Source of the DNA: JBBSBY01 sp038250835
GTDB lineage: Bacteria; Desulfobacterota; Desulfomonilia; Desulfomonilales; Desulfomonilaceae
Length of the DNA stretch: 64,000 nucleotides
Reading direction: 5' to 3'
Assembly (NCBI GenBank): GCA_038250835.1
Contig: JBBSBY010000003.1
Span: 42,960 to 106,959, forward strand
Every line of letters starts with the position of its first letter. Positions within the stretch are counted from its first letter, which is position 1. Of the stretch, positions 43,925 to 51,758 are shown one piece after another. The position numbers and the translations under genes were made by a program. Under the pieces are notes generated by a model, which saw only the letters and a program-made list of their open reading frames with translations, did not search any database and was not told the origin of the DNA.

Positions 43925-44881
43925 ATGAAAGCCATGATCCTCGCCGCGGGTTTTGGCACTCGGTTGCGGCCTCTGACTTACGAGAGGGCAAAGCCCGCCA
44001 TTCCTTTGCTCGGAGTCTCTTTGATTGAGAGAGTGATACAAAATTTGAGAAAAGCTTCTGTTGATGGATTTCGGATTAACCTCCACCATTTGCCGCAGAC
44101 TGTTAGAGACGCGGTGAACGGTAATCTCGACGTCGCTTCCATGGTCTCATTCTCTTTCGAACCCAACATACTTGGGACGGCCGGAGGCTTGAAAGCAAAT
44201 GAGTCCTTCTTTAATAACGGCACGTTTATAATGGCCAACGCCGACATAGTCTTCGATTTCGATTTAATTCAAGCAATCAGGTTCCATAGACAAAATAACT
44301 GCCTGGCAACACTGGCAGTGACTCCGCAAGAGCCTCCGTTCAAGTACTATCCCATCAGGATAGATTCATCCGGCGGATTGCTGAATTTCAAAGGGACTAG
44401 GCCCGGCGGACCTGCGGTAGATCAAACATATGTCTTCACTGGAATTCATATCTTGGAGCCTGAGGTATTCAAATACATCCCGCCGCACAGATTCTGCGAG
44501 ATAAATGATGAAGTTTACCCGCGAGCAATGGACGAAGGGGCTAAAATCCGAGCTGTCGCCCTAAATGGCTATTGGAGTGATCTTGGGACACCGGCGGCTT
44601 ATCTCAAGGCGCAGTCTGACCTATTGCGCAACATGGAATTGCCGATTTATATTGCTCCGGAAGTGAAGGTTGCGCCTGAAGTGCGCATCGGCCCAAATGT
44701 CTCTATATGCTCAGGGGTTGAATTGGAAGCCGGCGCCTCAATTGAGAACTCCATAGTTTGGGAAAACGCCAAAATCAGAGGAGACACCGCCATTTCAGGA
44801 TCAATATTGGGCGCCGGTGTTGAGGCTCATGGGTCCATTGTAAACAAAATCTTAACCACATCGGCTGACGCGGAAATATAA
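43925..44881 (+). CDS. NDP-sugar nucleotidyltransferase, MurU/mannose-1-phosphate guanylyltransferase-like
   Basis: A 318-residue nucleotidyltransferase. The N-terminus AMILAAGFGTRLRPLTYERAKPAIPLLGVSLIERVI is the nucleotide-binding signature, and FIMANADIVFDFDL has the metal-binding Asp. After about residue 230 it carries a left-handed beta-helix of hexapeptide repeats (EVKVAPEVRIGPNVSICSGVEL). MurU proteins are shorter and lack this end, so GMPP-type or another NDP-sugar activity is possible. Its partner gene encodes an AmgK-like kinase, the natural companion of MurU in peptidoglycan recycling. Confidence 0.82.
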   Translation: MKAMILAAGFGTRLRPLTYERAKPAIPLLGVSLIERVIQNLRKASVDGFRINLHHLPQTVRDAVNGNLDVASMVSFSFEPNILGTAGGLKANESFFNNGTFIMANADIVFDFDLIQAIRFHRQNNCLATLAVTPQEPPFKYYPIRIDSSGGLLNFKGTRPGGPAVDQTYVFTGIHILEPEVFKYIPPHRFCEINDEVYPRAMDEGAKIRAVALNGYWSDLGTPAAYLKAQSDLLRNMELPIYIAPEVKVAPEVRIGPNVSICSGVELEAGASIENSIVWENAKIRGDTAISGSILGAGVEAHGSIVNKILTTSADAEI

Positions 44882-44882
44882 T

Positions 44883-45896
44883 ATGGATGATCGCCGGCGT
44901 ATAGAAAGTGCCCTCGCGAACACGAGTTATTTGAATATTTGTCCCCTTGAAGGGGACGCATCCACAAGAAAATATTACAGGATTTTTTTACCACACGGAT
45001 ACACCCGATTGGCTATGGTGATGCCCAACATGGGAGCGGGTGAGGAAGATGCCTTCATTGAAATTCAGAATTTTCTCAGCAAACTTATGCTACCGACCCC
45101 AGAAGTATTGGAACATCATCCGGAACTTGGGATTGTAATTCTCCAAGACCTCGGGGACGATCTTCTGGAGAAAGCCGCTTCCCGGAACTCTTTACAACAA
45201 CTCATGTCCTTATATCAGCGGGCCATTGAAATTCTCATCTACATTCGTGAAGCCACTGGGGAAGTGACCGACGGTTGCCGAGCATTCGAGCTGGAATTTG
45301 ATGAAACAAAATTGATGGAGGAATTAAACTTTTTTGTGGATCATTTCATTAAGGGACTATGTAAACTTGACACAGACTCCGGCATGTCCGAACTAAGCGA
45401 ATTATTCAACAGGTTAGTCACTATCATTGCGTCTGAACCCAAGGTATTTACGCATAGGGATTATCATTCAAGAAACCTGATTTTATACCACGGCAATCTT
45501 TACATGATTGATTTCCAGGATGCCAGAATGGGGCCGGCGCAATACGATTTGGCATCCCTGCTGCGCGATTCGTACCTTGAGCTGCCTGATAATCTGATCG
45601 ATAAGCTACTACTCTATTATATGGACGGAGTAGGATGTCCCCAGAGCGAACGAGAGCGGTTTATTCACATATTTGATCTGATGAGCTTGCAGCGTAATAT
45701 TAAGGCTCTCGGCACTTTCGGATATCAGACGATAGTCCGTTCCACCTCACGTTATCTTTCCTCAATCCCCCGCACAGGAGCGTACATAAAGAAAACATTG
45801 GAAAAACATCCGGAGTTGCGCATGTACAAGGGAGTAGTGGATGATCTAATTGTGGGGCCTGCTTTACAGTTCAAAGGGGCGTGCGACATAACGTAA
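44883..45896 (+). CDS. AmgK-like phosphotransferase (anomeric sugar kinase)
   Basis: An aminoglycoside-phosphotransferase-fold kinase of 337 residues. The Brenner motif is FTHRDYHSRNLILYHGNLYMIDFQDARMGPAQYDLASLLRDSY, which closely fits AmgK, the anomeric N-acetylmuramate/N-acetylglucosamine kinase. The N-lobe contains LEGDASTRKYYRIFLP. AmgK and MurU together make UDP-MurNAc from recycled MurNAc, bypassing the fosfomycin target MurA. The gene begins one base after the nucleotidyltransferase stop. The substrate is inferred from motif and neighbour. Confidence 0.82.
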   Translation: MDDRRRIESALANTSYLNICPLEGDASTRKYYRIFLPHGYTRLAMVMPNMGAGEEDAFIEIQNFLSKLMLPTPEVLEHHPELGIVILQDLGDDLLEKAASRNSLQQLMSLYQRAIEILIYIREATGEVTDGCRAFELEFDETKLMEELNFFVDHFIKGLCKLDTDSGMSELSELFNRLVTIIASEPKVFTHRDYHSRNLILYHGNLYMIDFQDARMGPAQYDLASLLRDSYLELPDNLIDKLLLYYMDGVGCPQSERERFIHIFDLMSLQRNIKALGTFGYQTIVRSTSRYLSSIPRTGAYIKKTLEKHPELRMYKGVVDDLIVGPALQFKGACDIT

Positions 45897-45923
45897 GATA
45901 ATCGAAGTCTAGTTTACAGGATT

Positions 45924-46125
45924 TCTCGAAGTCCGTCGAATAAAGCCTCTGACTCGTCGACCCAGCGAAAGCCGGCGCCCAGATCTTGGACACCAGCTTG
46001 CGCCGGAATGACGATGACAAGCTCTGAATGCATGACGAAGCTTTATAGCTTTCAGTAATTCGTATAACCGACGAATTAAAGAAAATCATCATTATATCCG
46101 TGGTTACTTTCTAAAATCACTATAG
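45924..46125. repeat. Dispersed repeat, copy B
   Basis: It shares TCTCGAAG and GTCGAATAAAGCCTCTGACTCGTC with copy C, and ATGACGAAGCTTTATAG and ATATCCGTGGTTACTTTCTAAAATCA with copy A. Internal CCAGCGAAAGCCGG and CACCAGCTTGCGCCGGAATGAC are the two arms of a REP-like palindrome. Confidence 0.65.
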
Positions 46126-46226
46126 ATAATATCATGTATAAAATTAATAATTGTTGCCAACTAACTGTATTTCTGTTATAAAATCAGGAGGTTTTATGTC
46201 AAGTTGTCGATCCGGGAGTCACATTC

Positions 46227-46829
46227 ATGAGACAAATCCTTCTTGCCATTATAGTGCTGGCTTTTTTCGCCGGAAATAGCTTAGCTGCTTCAGATTTAGT
46301 CGATCTTGACTCCAAGATTCAGATTTTGAAAGAGAAAGTTGAAGTTCAAATCGAAAAGATCAAGACCTTGCGGGAGCAGACCAGCTCAGATATGAGTTCG
46401 GCTTGTGAGCGACTGGCCGCTGAATTGGCTCAATCGCAGGAAAAATTACTACTACAGATTGAAACACTTCAAGGGCTGAAGGATCAGCTCACAGAAAAGA
46501 TGTCAGAGACTGATGAGGCCATACGGCAATTGCAGTCGAACATTAAGAAGACTCTGGAAACATCCGCCACAGAAGTGGAATCTCAGATCAGAGACGCCAA
46601 TTCGCTTATAAAGGAATTGGAAGCCATGAAGGGTCGGATTAACGCGGAAAACGACAAGGATGATTTAACAAAACTTCCCACAATAACAATTACTCCGGTT
46701 TCCGGCGGGCCTTACCCAGTCGGACCTTCGACTAATGTTGGAGTAGCTCCCGCTCCAGTTGCGCCGGCGCCCCCGCCTAACACTGCGTCGGCTCCGCCGC
46801 CGACTATGCCCATCCAGCCGGGTGGTTGA
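46227..46829 (+). CDS. Exported coiled-coil protein with Pro-rich end
   Basis: A 200-residue protein with a signal peptide (MRQILLAIIVLAFFAGNSLA) and a mature part of about 120 residues predicted as coiled coil by heptads of Leu, Glu and Lys (LDSKIQILKEKVEVQIEKIKTL). The last 45 residues are rich in Pro and Ala with short PAPVAPAPPP-type runs. I recognise no family. An envelope-spacing or scaffold role is plausible. GGGAG lies ten bases before the ATG and a terminator follows at 46868. Confidence 0.6.
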   Translation: MRQILLAIIVLAFFAGNSLAASDLVDLDSKIQILKEKVEVQIEKIKTLREQTSSDMSSACERLAAELAQSQEKLLLQIETLQGLKDQLTEKMSETDEAIRQLQSNIKKTLETSATEVESQIRDANSLIKELEAMKGRINAENDKDDLTKLPTITITPVSGGPYPVGPSTNVGVAPAPVAPAPPPNTASAPPPTMPIQPGG

Positions 46830-46867
46830 AATAAATCCTGAAAAATCGCCCGTGAGGCGAATGCGCT

Positions 46868-46893
46868 AAAAAGGCTGTTTACGCAGCTTTTTT
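46868..46893 (+). terminator. Intrinsic terminator after the coiled-coil gene
   Basis: AAAAAGGCTG pairs with CAGCTTTTTT around a six-base loop; the A-run and T-run are part of the stem. Confidence 0.75.
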
Positions 46894-47042
46894 GTTGGAT
46901 CATCGGCAAGGCTAAGCCAAAAAGGCGAGAAACATGAAAATTTTGAAAAATATAAACCTAACACCTTGATTATCAGATTTTTTATTCATGGAAAGGATTG
47001 CGCGTCCCCGCATAATATATTATGCTCAACCATGGTGTTATT

Positions 47043-47540
47043 ATGGACGTAACTTGCGTAAATTGTGGGACTATAAACAAAGTTTTGGATGCGCGCATTC
47101 CGGTGGGCAGATCGTACATTGTGTGTCCATATTGTGTTTCACGAATCAATATATACAAGGGAGTTGGCGCCGGCACGATAATTACAAACCTCGTGAATCT
47201 GCGATTCTTGGCAAGTTGCGGCGAATTTGAGGAGCGATTTGCCGAAGCCGGAGAATTGTGGCGTGTGGTAAATGTTATAGATCCGTGCCCCGACAAGTGT
47301 AAAAACAGGACATGCGAAACTGAAAATCGCGGCAGATGCCCGAACCAGCGGTTGGTTGTTCGACTCAGCCGAGACACCGTGCTTTACAAAACATGCCTAT
47401 ATCGAAGAGGCCGCAAAATTTTCGATAAAGGTGGACGAGTTCCGGTTGGTAGGCTCGCTCTCACCAGCGGCTCCGCTTCATTAGAAAGCAGAGAGTTGAA
47501 TGAGATTAAAACCCAGTCCGAAGCGCCCACCGGTGACTGA
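47043..47540 (+). CDS. Zinc-ribbon protein with a second Cys cluster
   Basis: A 165-residue protein. The N-terminus MDVTCVNCGTINKVLDARIPVGRSYIVCPYC forms an MJ0042-type zinc ribbon. A second cluster, DPCPDKCKNRTCETENRGRCPNQ (about residues 87-109), has four Cys and could bind another zinc or an Fe-S cluster. No catalytic domain is evident. The ATG at 47043 is chosen because it begins the ribbon; the frame extends seven codons upstream. It converges with the bamR gene. Confidence 0.6.
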   Translation: MDVTCVNCGTINKVLDARIPVGRSYIVCPYCVSRINIYKGVGAGTIITNLVNLRFLASCGEFEERFAEAGELWRVVNVIDPCPDKCKNRTCETENRGRCPNQRLVVRLSRDTVLYKTCLYRRGRKIFDKGGRVPVGRLALTSGSASLESRELNEIKTQSEAPTGD

Positions 47541-47546
47541 TCAGAA

Positions 47547-48326
47547 TCAGACGCCTTTCCACTCAGGTTTGCGTTTCTCAAGGAAAGCGTTAATGCCTTC
47601 ATTTGCGTCATGACTTTCCATGAGATCTTTTAAGTAGAGTCCTTCCATTCTGGGTAGGTCTTCCCAAATTCTTCTAAAGAAATCTTTTCTGACGGCCAAA
47701 TTAGCGATTCTCAATGATGAGGCGCTTTTTGGCAAAATATGCTTGTTGATAAATTCATCAGCGGTTGACCAAGCGTCCTGTCCATCTTCGGAGAGAAAGT
47801 TTACCAGTCCAATGCGCTGCGCCTCTTTAGCGTCAATTGAACGACCGGTAAGGACTAGATCGTCCGCATAGGATTGGCCGACTTTGCGAGGCAGCATTAC
47901 TGAAGCCGGTGGTGGAAGGACCCCCAGGACTATTTCAGGCTGTCCGAAATAGGCCGTGCTGTCCGCAATAATGAAATTGCAGAAAAGAGCCAGCTCCATA
48001 CCGCCGCCAAGACACTGACCCCTGACTATGGCCATGGTTGGGATAGCCATTCCAGCCAAATTGTAAAACACGGCGTGAAATGAATTGAGCATCATTGCGG
48101 CTTGTGCCTTGGTATGTTCTTCAACACTGGCGCCAAAGCTGAAATGCTTTCCTGCGCCTTCGAAGATAATCAGTTTTACGCCGGTTAGCCTGTCAATTTC
48201 TTCGAGAGCGTGGAGAATTTCGGTTAGCATGGCGGCTTCAAGGATATTAGCCTTTGGTGAGTTCAATACGATCTTGTACACGGCGCCTGCGTTCAGCGCT
48301 TCCATTGAGATTAGCTTATAAGTCAT
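47547..48326 (-). CDS. bamR: Cyclohexa-1,5-diene-1-carbonyl-CoA hydratase (BamR/Dch-like)
   Basis: A crotonase-fold enzyme of 259 residues. The segments VYKIVLNSPKANILEAAMLTEILHAL, KHFSFGASVEEHTKAQAAMML and RGQCLGGGMELALFCNFIIAD, with FGQPEIVLGVLPPPASVMLPRKVG, match dienoyl-CoA hydratases of anaerobic aromatic degradation (BamR in obligate anaerobes, Dch in facultative ones). It adds water to cyclohexa-1,5-diene-1-carbonyl-CoA, the product of benzoyl-CoA reduction. The ATG at 48326 has GAGG upstream and starts at the conserved point; an earlier start would add 19 unlike residues. It is the last gene of the thiolase operon. Confidence 0.85.
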   Translation of the reverse strand: MTYKLISMEALNAGAVYKIVLNSPKANILEAAMLTEILHALEEIDRLTGVKLIIFEGAGKHFSFGASVEEHTKAQAAMMLNSFHAVFYNLAGMAIPTMAIVRGQCLGGGMELALFCNFIIADSTAYFGQPEIVLGVLPPPASVMLPRKVGQSYADDLVLTGRSIDAKEAQRIGLVNFLSEDGQDAWSTADEFINKHILPKSASSLRIANLAVRKDFFRRIWEDLPRMEGLYLKDLMESHDANEGINAFLEKRKPEWKGV

Positions 48327-48347
48327 TTCAATCCTCACTAAGAAGTA

Positions 48348-48370
48348 AGCCCTCCCGAAGTAGGAGGGCT
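48348..48370. promoter_or_regulatory. Hairpin between bamA and bamR
   Basis: AGCCCTCC/GGAGGGCT, a perfect eight-base stem with a seven-base loop, between the bamA stop and the bamR start. On the minus strand no U-run follows, so it is more likely an RNA-stability or processing element than a terminator. Confidence 0.5.
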
Positions 48371-48405
48371 CAATCAGCGTCACAAGGAGGAAATCGGCCG
48401 CTCCT

Positions 48406-49536
48406 CTATTCTTTGGGTTTACCCATAACTTCAGCGAAAGTTTCTAGATCCGCCGGAGCGCCCTTCGCGATTTGTTGACGCCAACCGATGAAATCAATGA
48501 CATCTTTGCCGGTGATTTTCTTAGTGTTAAAGGCGTTGAAGCCCAGGAAGGCTTCGTAAGCCATATTGGCCATCAACCAATGTCTGTTCGGAAGTTTTGA
48601 TTGATCCCAGAAGAATTTCTTTTTTGCTCTGACACCATCAATGGCTTTGATCAGGCAACCCGGAAAAAGATTCGCAAAGATCCAAACCATTTTATCCACT
48701 TCCGCATCCAACAGTGAGAAATCTTTCGGCAGCTCTTTAATTTTAGCGCGCGCTTCTTTTGCTGCGCTTCCTGATATAGATTCACCGTATACAATTTCAC
48801 CGCCGTCAACATATTTATCGGTGATAACTGATGGATTTCTTATGAATTTATCTCCATCTTTGAGAACCGGCACACACTTGGAAATGAGGTTTTTGGCCTT
48901 CATTTTGTAAGCGCTCCAAAGTTCGCAGCTTACGCAATTCCACATGGCGTCTTCCATGGACAGATACCAGGGGAGGAAATCCGTTGATCCGCCATCCGGG
49001 CTGGAGCCGTGCCGTGCGCCTGCTTGGCCGAAAATTGCCAAATCGCTGGAAATGGAAATATCACATGCCAATCCTATTTCCTGGCCGCCGGCCACGCGCA
49101 TACCGTTGACTCGGCAAATTACCGGTTTTTTGCAATCCAAAATCGAGTCAACCATCCCATTGAAAAGGTCCATGTATTCGCCGTATTCATGCGGCCTTCT
49201 TGCGTAGTATTCAGCGTATTCTTTTGTGTTGCCGCCCGTGCAGAAAGCCACGTCGCCTGTGCCGGTGAACACTGCCGCGACCACGGTTCTATCTTGGCTT
49301 GCGGCCGCGAATCCGGCGATCACGCCTTTTACCATTTCAGTAGTATAGGAATTGTACTGTGAAGGATTGTTCAGGCGAATCCAGGCCACATAAAGACCCT
49401 CGATTTCTTTGCCGTCGGGACTTTTCAGCGGTTTTTTTTCATAAACGGTGCATGGAGCTTCTGTTCCCCAATGTTCAGAACCTATTAGCATGTGGTCTTT
49501 TACGTTACTATCGCGGGGTAGCCATTCTAAAGCCAT
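48406..49536 (-). CDS. bamA: 6-oxocyclohex-1-ene-1-carbonyl-CoA hydrolase
   Basis: A ring-opening hydrolase of 376 residues, a marker of anaerobic aromatic degradation. It has LEWLPRDSNVKDHMLIGSEHWGTEAPCTVYEKKP at the N-terminus, VFTGTGDVAFCTGGNTKEYAEYYA, GMRVAGGQEIGLACDISISSDLAIFGQAGARHGSSPDGGSTDFLPW and the C-terminal DVIDFIGWRQQIAKG. These match BamA/Oah, which converts 6-oxocyclohexene-carbonyl-CoA to 3-hydroxypimelyl-CoA. Its presence strongly suggests that benzoyl-CoA is degraded or, in some syntrophs, made in reverse. The dehydrogenase BamQ and the reductase BamBC are not in this window. Confidence 0.93.
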   Translation of the reverse strand: MALEWLPRDSNVKDHMLIGSEHWGTEAPCTVYEKKPLKSPDGKEIEGLYVAWIRLNNPSQYNSYTTEMVKGVIAGFAAASQDRTVVAAVFTGTGDVAFCTGGNTKEYAEYYARRPHEYGEYMDLFNGMVDSILDCKKPVICRVNGMRVAGGQEIGLACDISISSDLAIFGQAGARHGSSPDGGSTDFLPWYLSMEDAMWNCVSCELWSAYKMKAKNLISKCVPVLKDGDKFIRNPSVITDKYVDGGEIVYGESISGSAAKEARAKIKELPKDFSLLDAEVDKMVWIFANLFPGCLIKAIDGVRAKKKFFWDQSKLPNRHWLMANMAYEAFLGFNAFNTKKITGKDVIDFIGWRQQIAKGAPADLETFAEVMGKPKE

Positions 49537-49619
49537 ATCTGCCCTCCTGAAGGTATTGTATTGGAGACGGTCGGGTGGATAACCAGACCTCGTCTAAATT
49601 GCAAATATCCGCGGCCGGA

Positions 49620-50108
49620 TTATTTCACGGGTTCGAAAGCATAGAAAACACGCGGCATTTGGACTATTTCGCGTCCCCTTTCTTGAGGAACCGGATCAAC
49701 ATCAAATACTGCGAGTTTTACCTGATCGCCTTCTTTTAACTCACCTGCTTGACAATTAATAATCCGAACGAAAAATGTCCGTTTACCTTGTAAATCTACG
49801 AGAGCGTGAATCAATGGCGCTTTGCCGAAACCCAACGGCACCCCCACCATTTCTTCGGTAAAATCGATTATTGTGCCGGTTGTCGGCCAATCAATCCATT
49901 CGACATCGCCGCCGGCGCATTCCGGACACATTACCCTGGGGGGAAAATGTTCAGCGCCGCATTCTTTACATTTCGTAGTAGTAAATCGGCCTTGTTTCAG
50001 ATTTTCGTAAAACGGCCAAACTTGATTGAATTCTTTGGATTCCTGAGGAAACAGGTCCATGGTGACCATATATTTGCCTTCAAGAATAGAAATGCCGGGA
50101 GTGCTCAT
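49620..50108 (-). CDS. DUF35/OB-fold zinc-ribbon acyl-CoA-associated protein
   Basis: A 162-residue protein with a rubredoxin-like zinc ribbon (TTTKCKECGAEHFPPRVMCPECAG; Cys pairs of the CxxC type) and a DUF35 OB-fold (TGTIIDFTEEMVGVPLGFGKAPLIHALVDL, then LKEGDQVKLAVFDVD). Such proteins pair with thiolases to form a two-subunit enzyme, for example BbsA with BbsB in the toluene pathway. It overlaps the thiolase stop by four bases (ATGA), so the two products are likely a complex. It may help bind the CoA thioester. Confidence 0.87.
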   Translation of the reverse strand: MSTPGISILEGKYMVTMDLFPQESKEFNQVWPFYENLKQGRFTTTKCKECGAEHFPPRVMCPECAGGDVEWIDWPTTGTIIDFTEEMVGVPLGFGKAPLIHALVDLQGKRTFFVRIINCQAGELKEGDQVKLAVFDVDPVPQERGREIVQMPRVFYAFEPVK

Positions 50109-51280
50109 GCGACCTCCTTACCATAAATGAGAACGGTGTGCGCTGCGATAAATCCCGAAAGATTGTGCGTGAGGCCGATGTTCGCATCGGGAACCTGCTG
50201 AATAGCGTCACCCCTAAGCTGTTTCATGACTTCAATACCCTGTCTAATCCCGGTTCCACCAAAGGGATGCCCACAGCCCAGCAAGCCGCCGTCGGTATTC
50301 GTCGGGACTTTACCGCCGAAATCATTTTGGCCGTCGGCCACAAAGAAACCGCCTTCACCTTTTTTGCAGAAGCCGAGATCTTCCATTTCGATTATTTCGG
50401 AAATTGTGAAGCAATCGTGTGTCATGGCAAGGCTAACTTCTTCGGGTTTGACGTTGGATTTGGTATATGCCTGATTAGCGGCAATCTTCAAGGCTTCCCA
50501 GGTGGTCCAATCCGGCATGTTGGCCGACATATTGTTTACGCTGGCCTGCCCTGTTCCACGGATGTACACTAAAGGTTTATCCGTGAGTTCTTTGGCCTTG
50601 TCTTCCGCTGCCAAAATAATTGCCGCCGCTCCGTCGGTAATGGGGCAGCAATCGTAAAGGGTAAGTGGGGAAACAATCATCTTGCCGGCCATAACTTCTT
50701 CCATGGTCACGGCAGTTTGAAACTGAGCCTTTGGGTTCTTGGCCGCATTTCTACGGTTCTTCACACTGACCATTCCAAGATGCTCTTTTTTTGTGCCGAA
50801 CTGTTTCATGTGCTGCTTGGCCACCATGGCAAATACGGGAGGCGGAAGCCCTAAGCCCTGGCCGCCGTCCCAATCGTGGTCTACGGACGCAAGTTCACTA
50901 TAGAAGACTTCCCACTTTTGAGGTGTGTAAAGCTTTTCCCCACCTGCAACCATAACAATGTCCGCCTGCCCCGACTTGATCATGGCGAATGCCAAAATTA
51001 TTGCGGAGCTGCCGCTTGCGCAGAGCAATTCGACTCGAGCGCAGATGTTTTTGGGTTTGATTCCGACGTATTCCGCTACGAGGGGCGCAAGATGGGTTTG
51101 GTAGGATGTCCTTTCAGTGTATGCTGAGGCAACCAGGAGTCCGTCTATATCCCTGGGTTTGAGCATGGGATTGTCTTCATAAGCCGCCTTTGCGGCTTCT
51201 TGAAAAAAGTCCCTTTGGCTACCCTCTCGGACTCCCCATTTCGACATGCCTCCGGCGATTACGCACACATTACGATCCAT
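50105..51280 (-). CDS. SCP-x-type thiolase (acyl-CoA acetyltransferase-like)
   Basis: A 391-residue thiolase-fold enzyme. The nucleophilic Cys is in VELLCASGSSAI (about residue 86), the His in LGCGHPFGGTGIRQ, and the C-terminal motif is LTHNLSGF, in place of the CGGG loop that carries the second Cys in biosynthetic thiolases. This fits the SCP2/DUF35-dependent group, which cleaves 3-ketoacyl-CoA with aromatic or branched chains. As first gene of the operon with the DUF35 protein, BamA and BamR, it may release acetyl-CoA or benzoyl-CoA from a ring-side-chain compound or act in later beta-oxidation. The substrate is not fixed by the sequence. Confidence 0.9.
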   Translation of the reverse strand: MDRNVCVIAGGMSKWGVREGSQRDFFQEAAKAAYEDNPMLKPRDIDGLLVASAYTERTSYQTHLAPLVAEYVGIKPKNICARVELLCASGSSAIILAFAMIKSGQADIVMVAGGEKLYTPQKWEVFYSELASVDHDWDGGQGLGLPPPVFAMVAKQHMKQFGTKKEHLGMVSVKNRRNAAKNPKAQFQTAVTMEEVMAGKMIVSPLTLYDCCPITDGAAAIILAAEDKAKELTDKPLVYIRGTGQASVNNMSANMPDWTTWEALKIAANQAYTKSNVKPEEVSLAMTHDCFTISEIIEMEDLGFCKKGEGGFFVADGQNDFGGKVPTNTDGGLLGCGHPFGGTGIRQGIEVMKQLRGDAIQQVPDANIGLTHNLSGFIAAHTVLIYGKEVA

Positions 51281-51758
51281 TAGTGATTACCTCCGGATTG
51301 GTTTAGGATCTTATTAGTTTTCTGTTGTGGTCCGACTACGTTGTTCCGCCGATCATTAGGACCGGTATAAAGGTAAAATTTTTGAGGTTCAGAAATTCAG
51401 ATTACCGGTATGAAGAAAGTCTCTTTCGTTTTTCGGCAATAACCGAATATTTTTAATAAGAATACTATTTATATTAGAAAAAACAAGATAATGAAAATAT
51501 GATCGGCCTGCAAAGTTTCCGTACAAAACTATTTGTAACATAAATACAAGTTTCAGCCAAATGAATTAAATTCTTTCGGACAACATTTTCAATTTTAAAT
51601 AACGGAGAGCGTTTGATATCAGATTTGGGAGTGAAAATTTGGAGGAATACTAACGGAAGTTCGCGTTGATGAGTATAACTGCCGGAATTGAAACCCGGCA
51701 GTATGAGCTTGATTCAGAAAAAGCAAGTTCAGAGAAGCGGCGCAGACGTTCCTATACT
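51281..51758. other. AT-rich upstream region of the thiolase/BamA operon
   Basis: About 480 bases with no supported gene, markedly AT-rich from about 51420 to 51620. The promoter of the thiolase-bam operon must lie in it. A plus-strand frame at 51666-51935 overlaps the M18 gene and is its antisense shadow. No regulator gene is adjacent. Confidence 0.5.
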
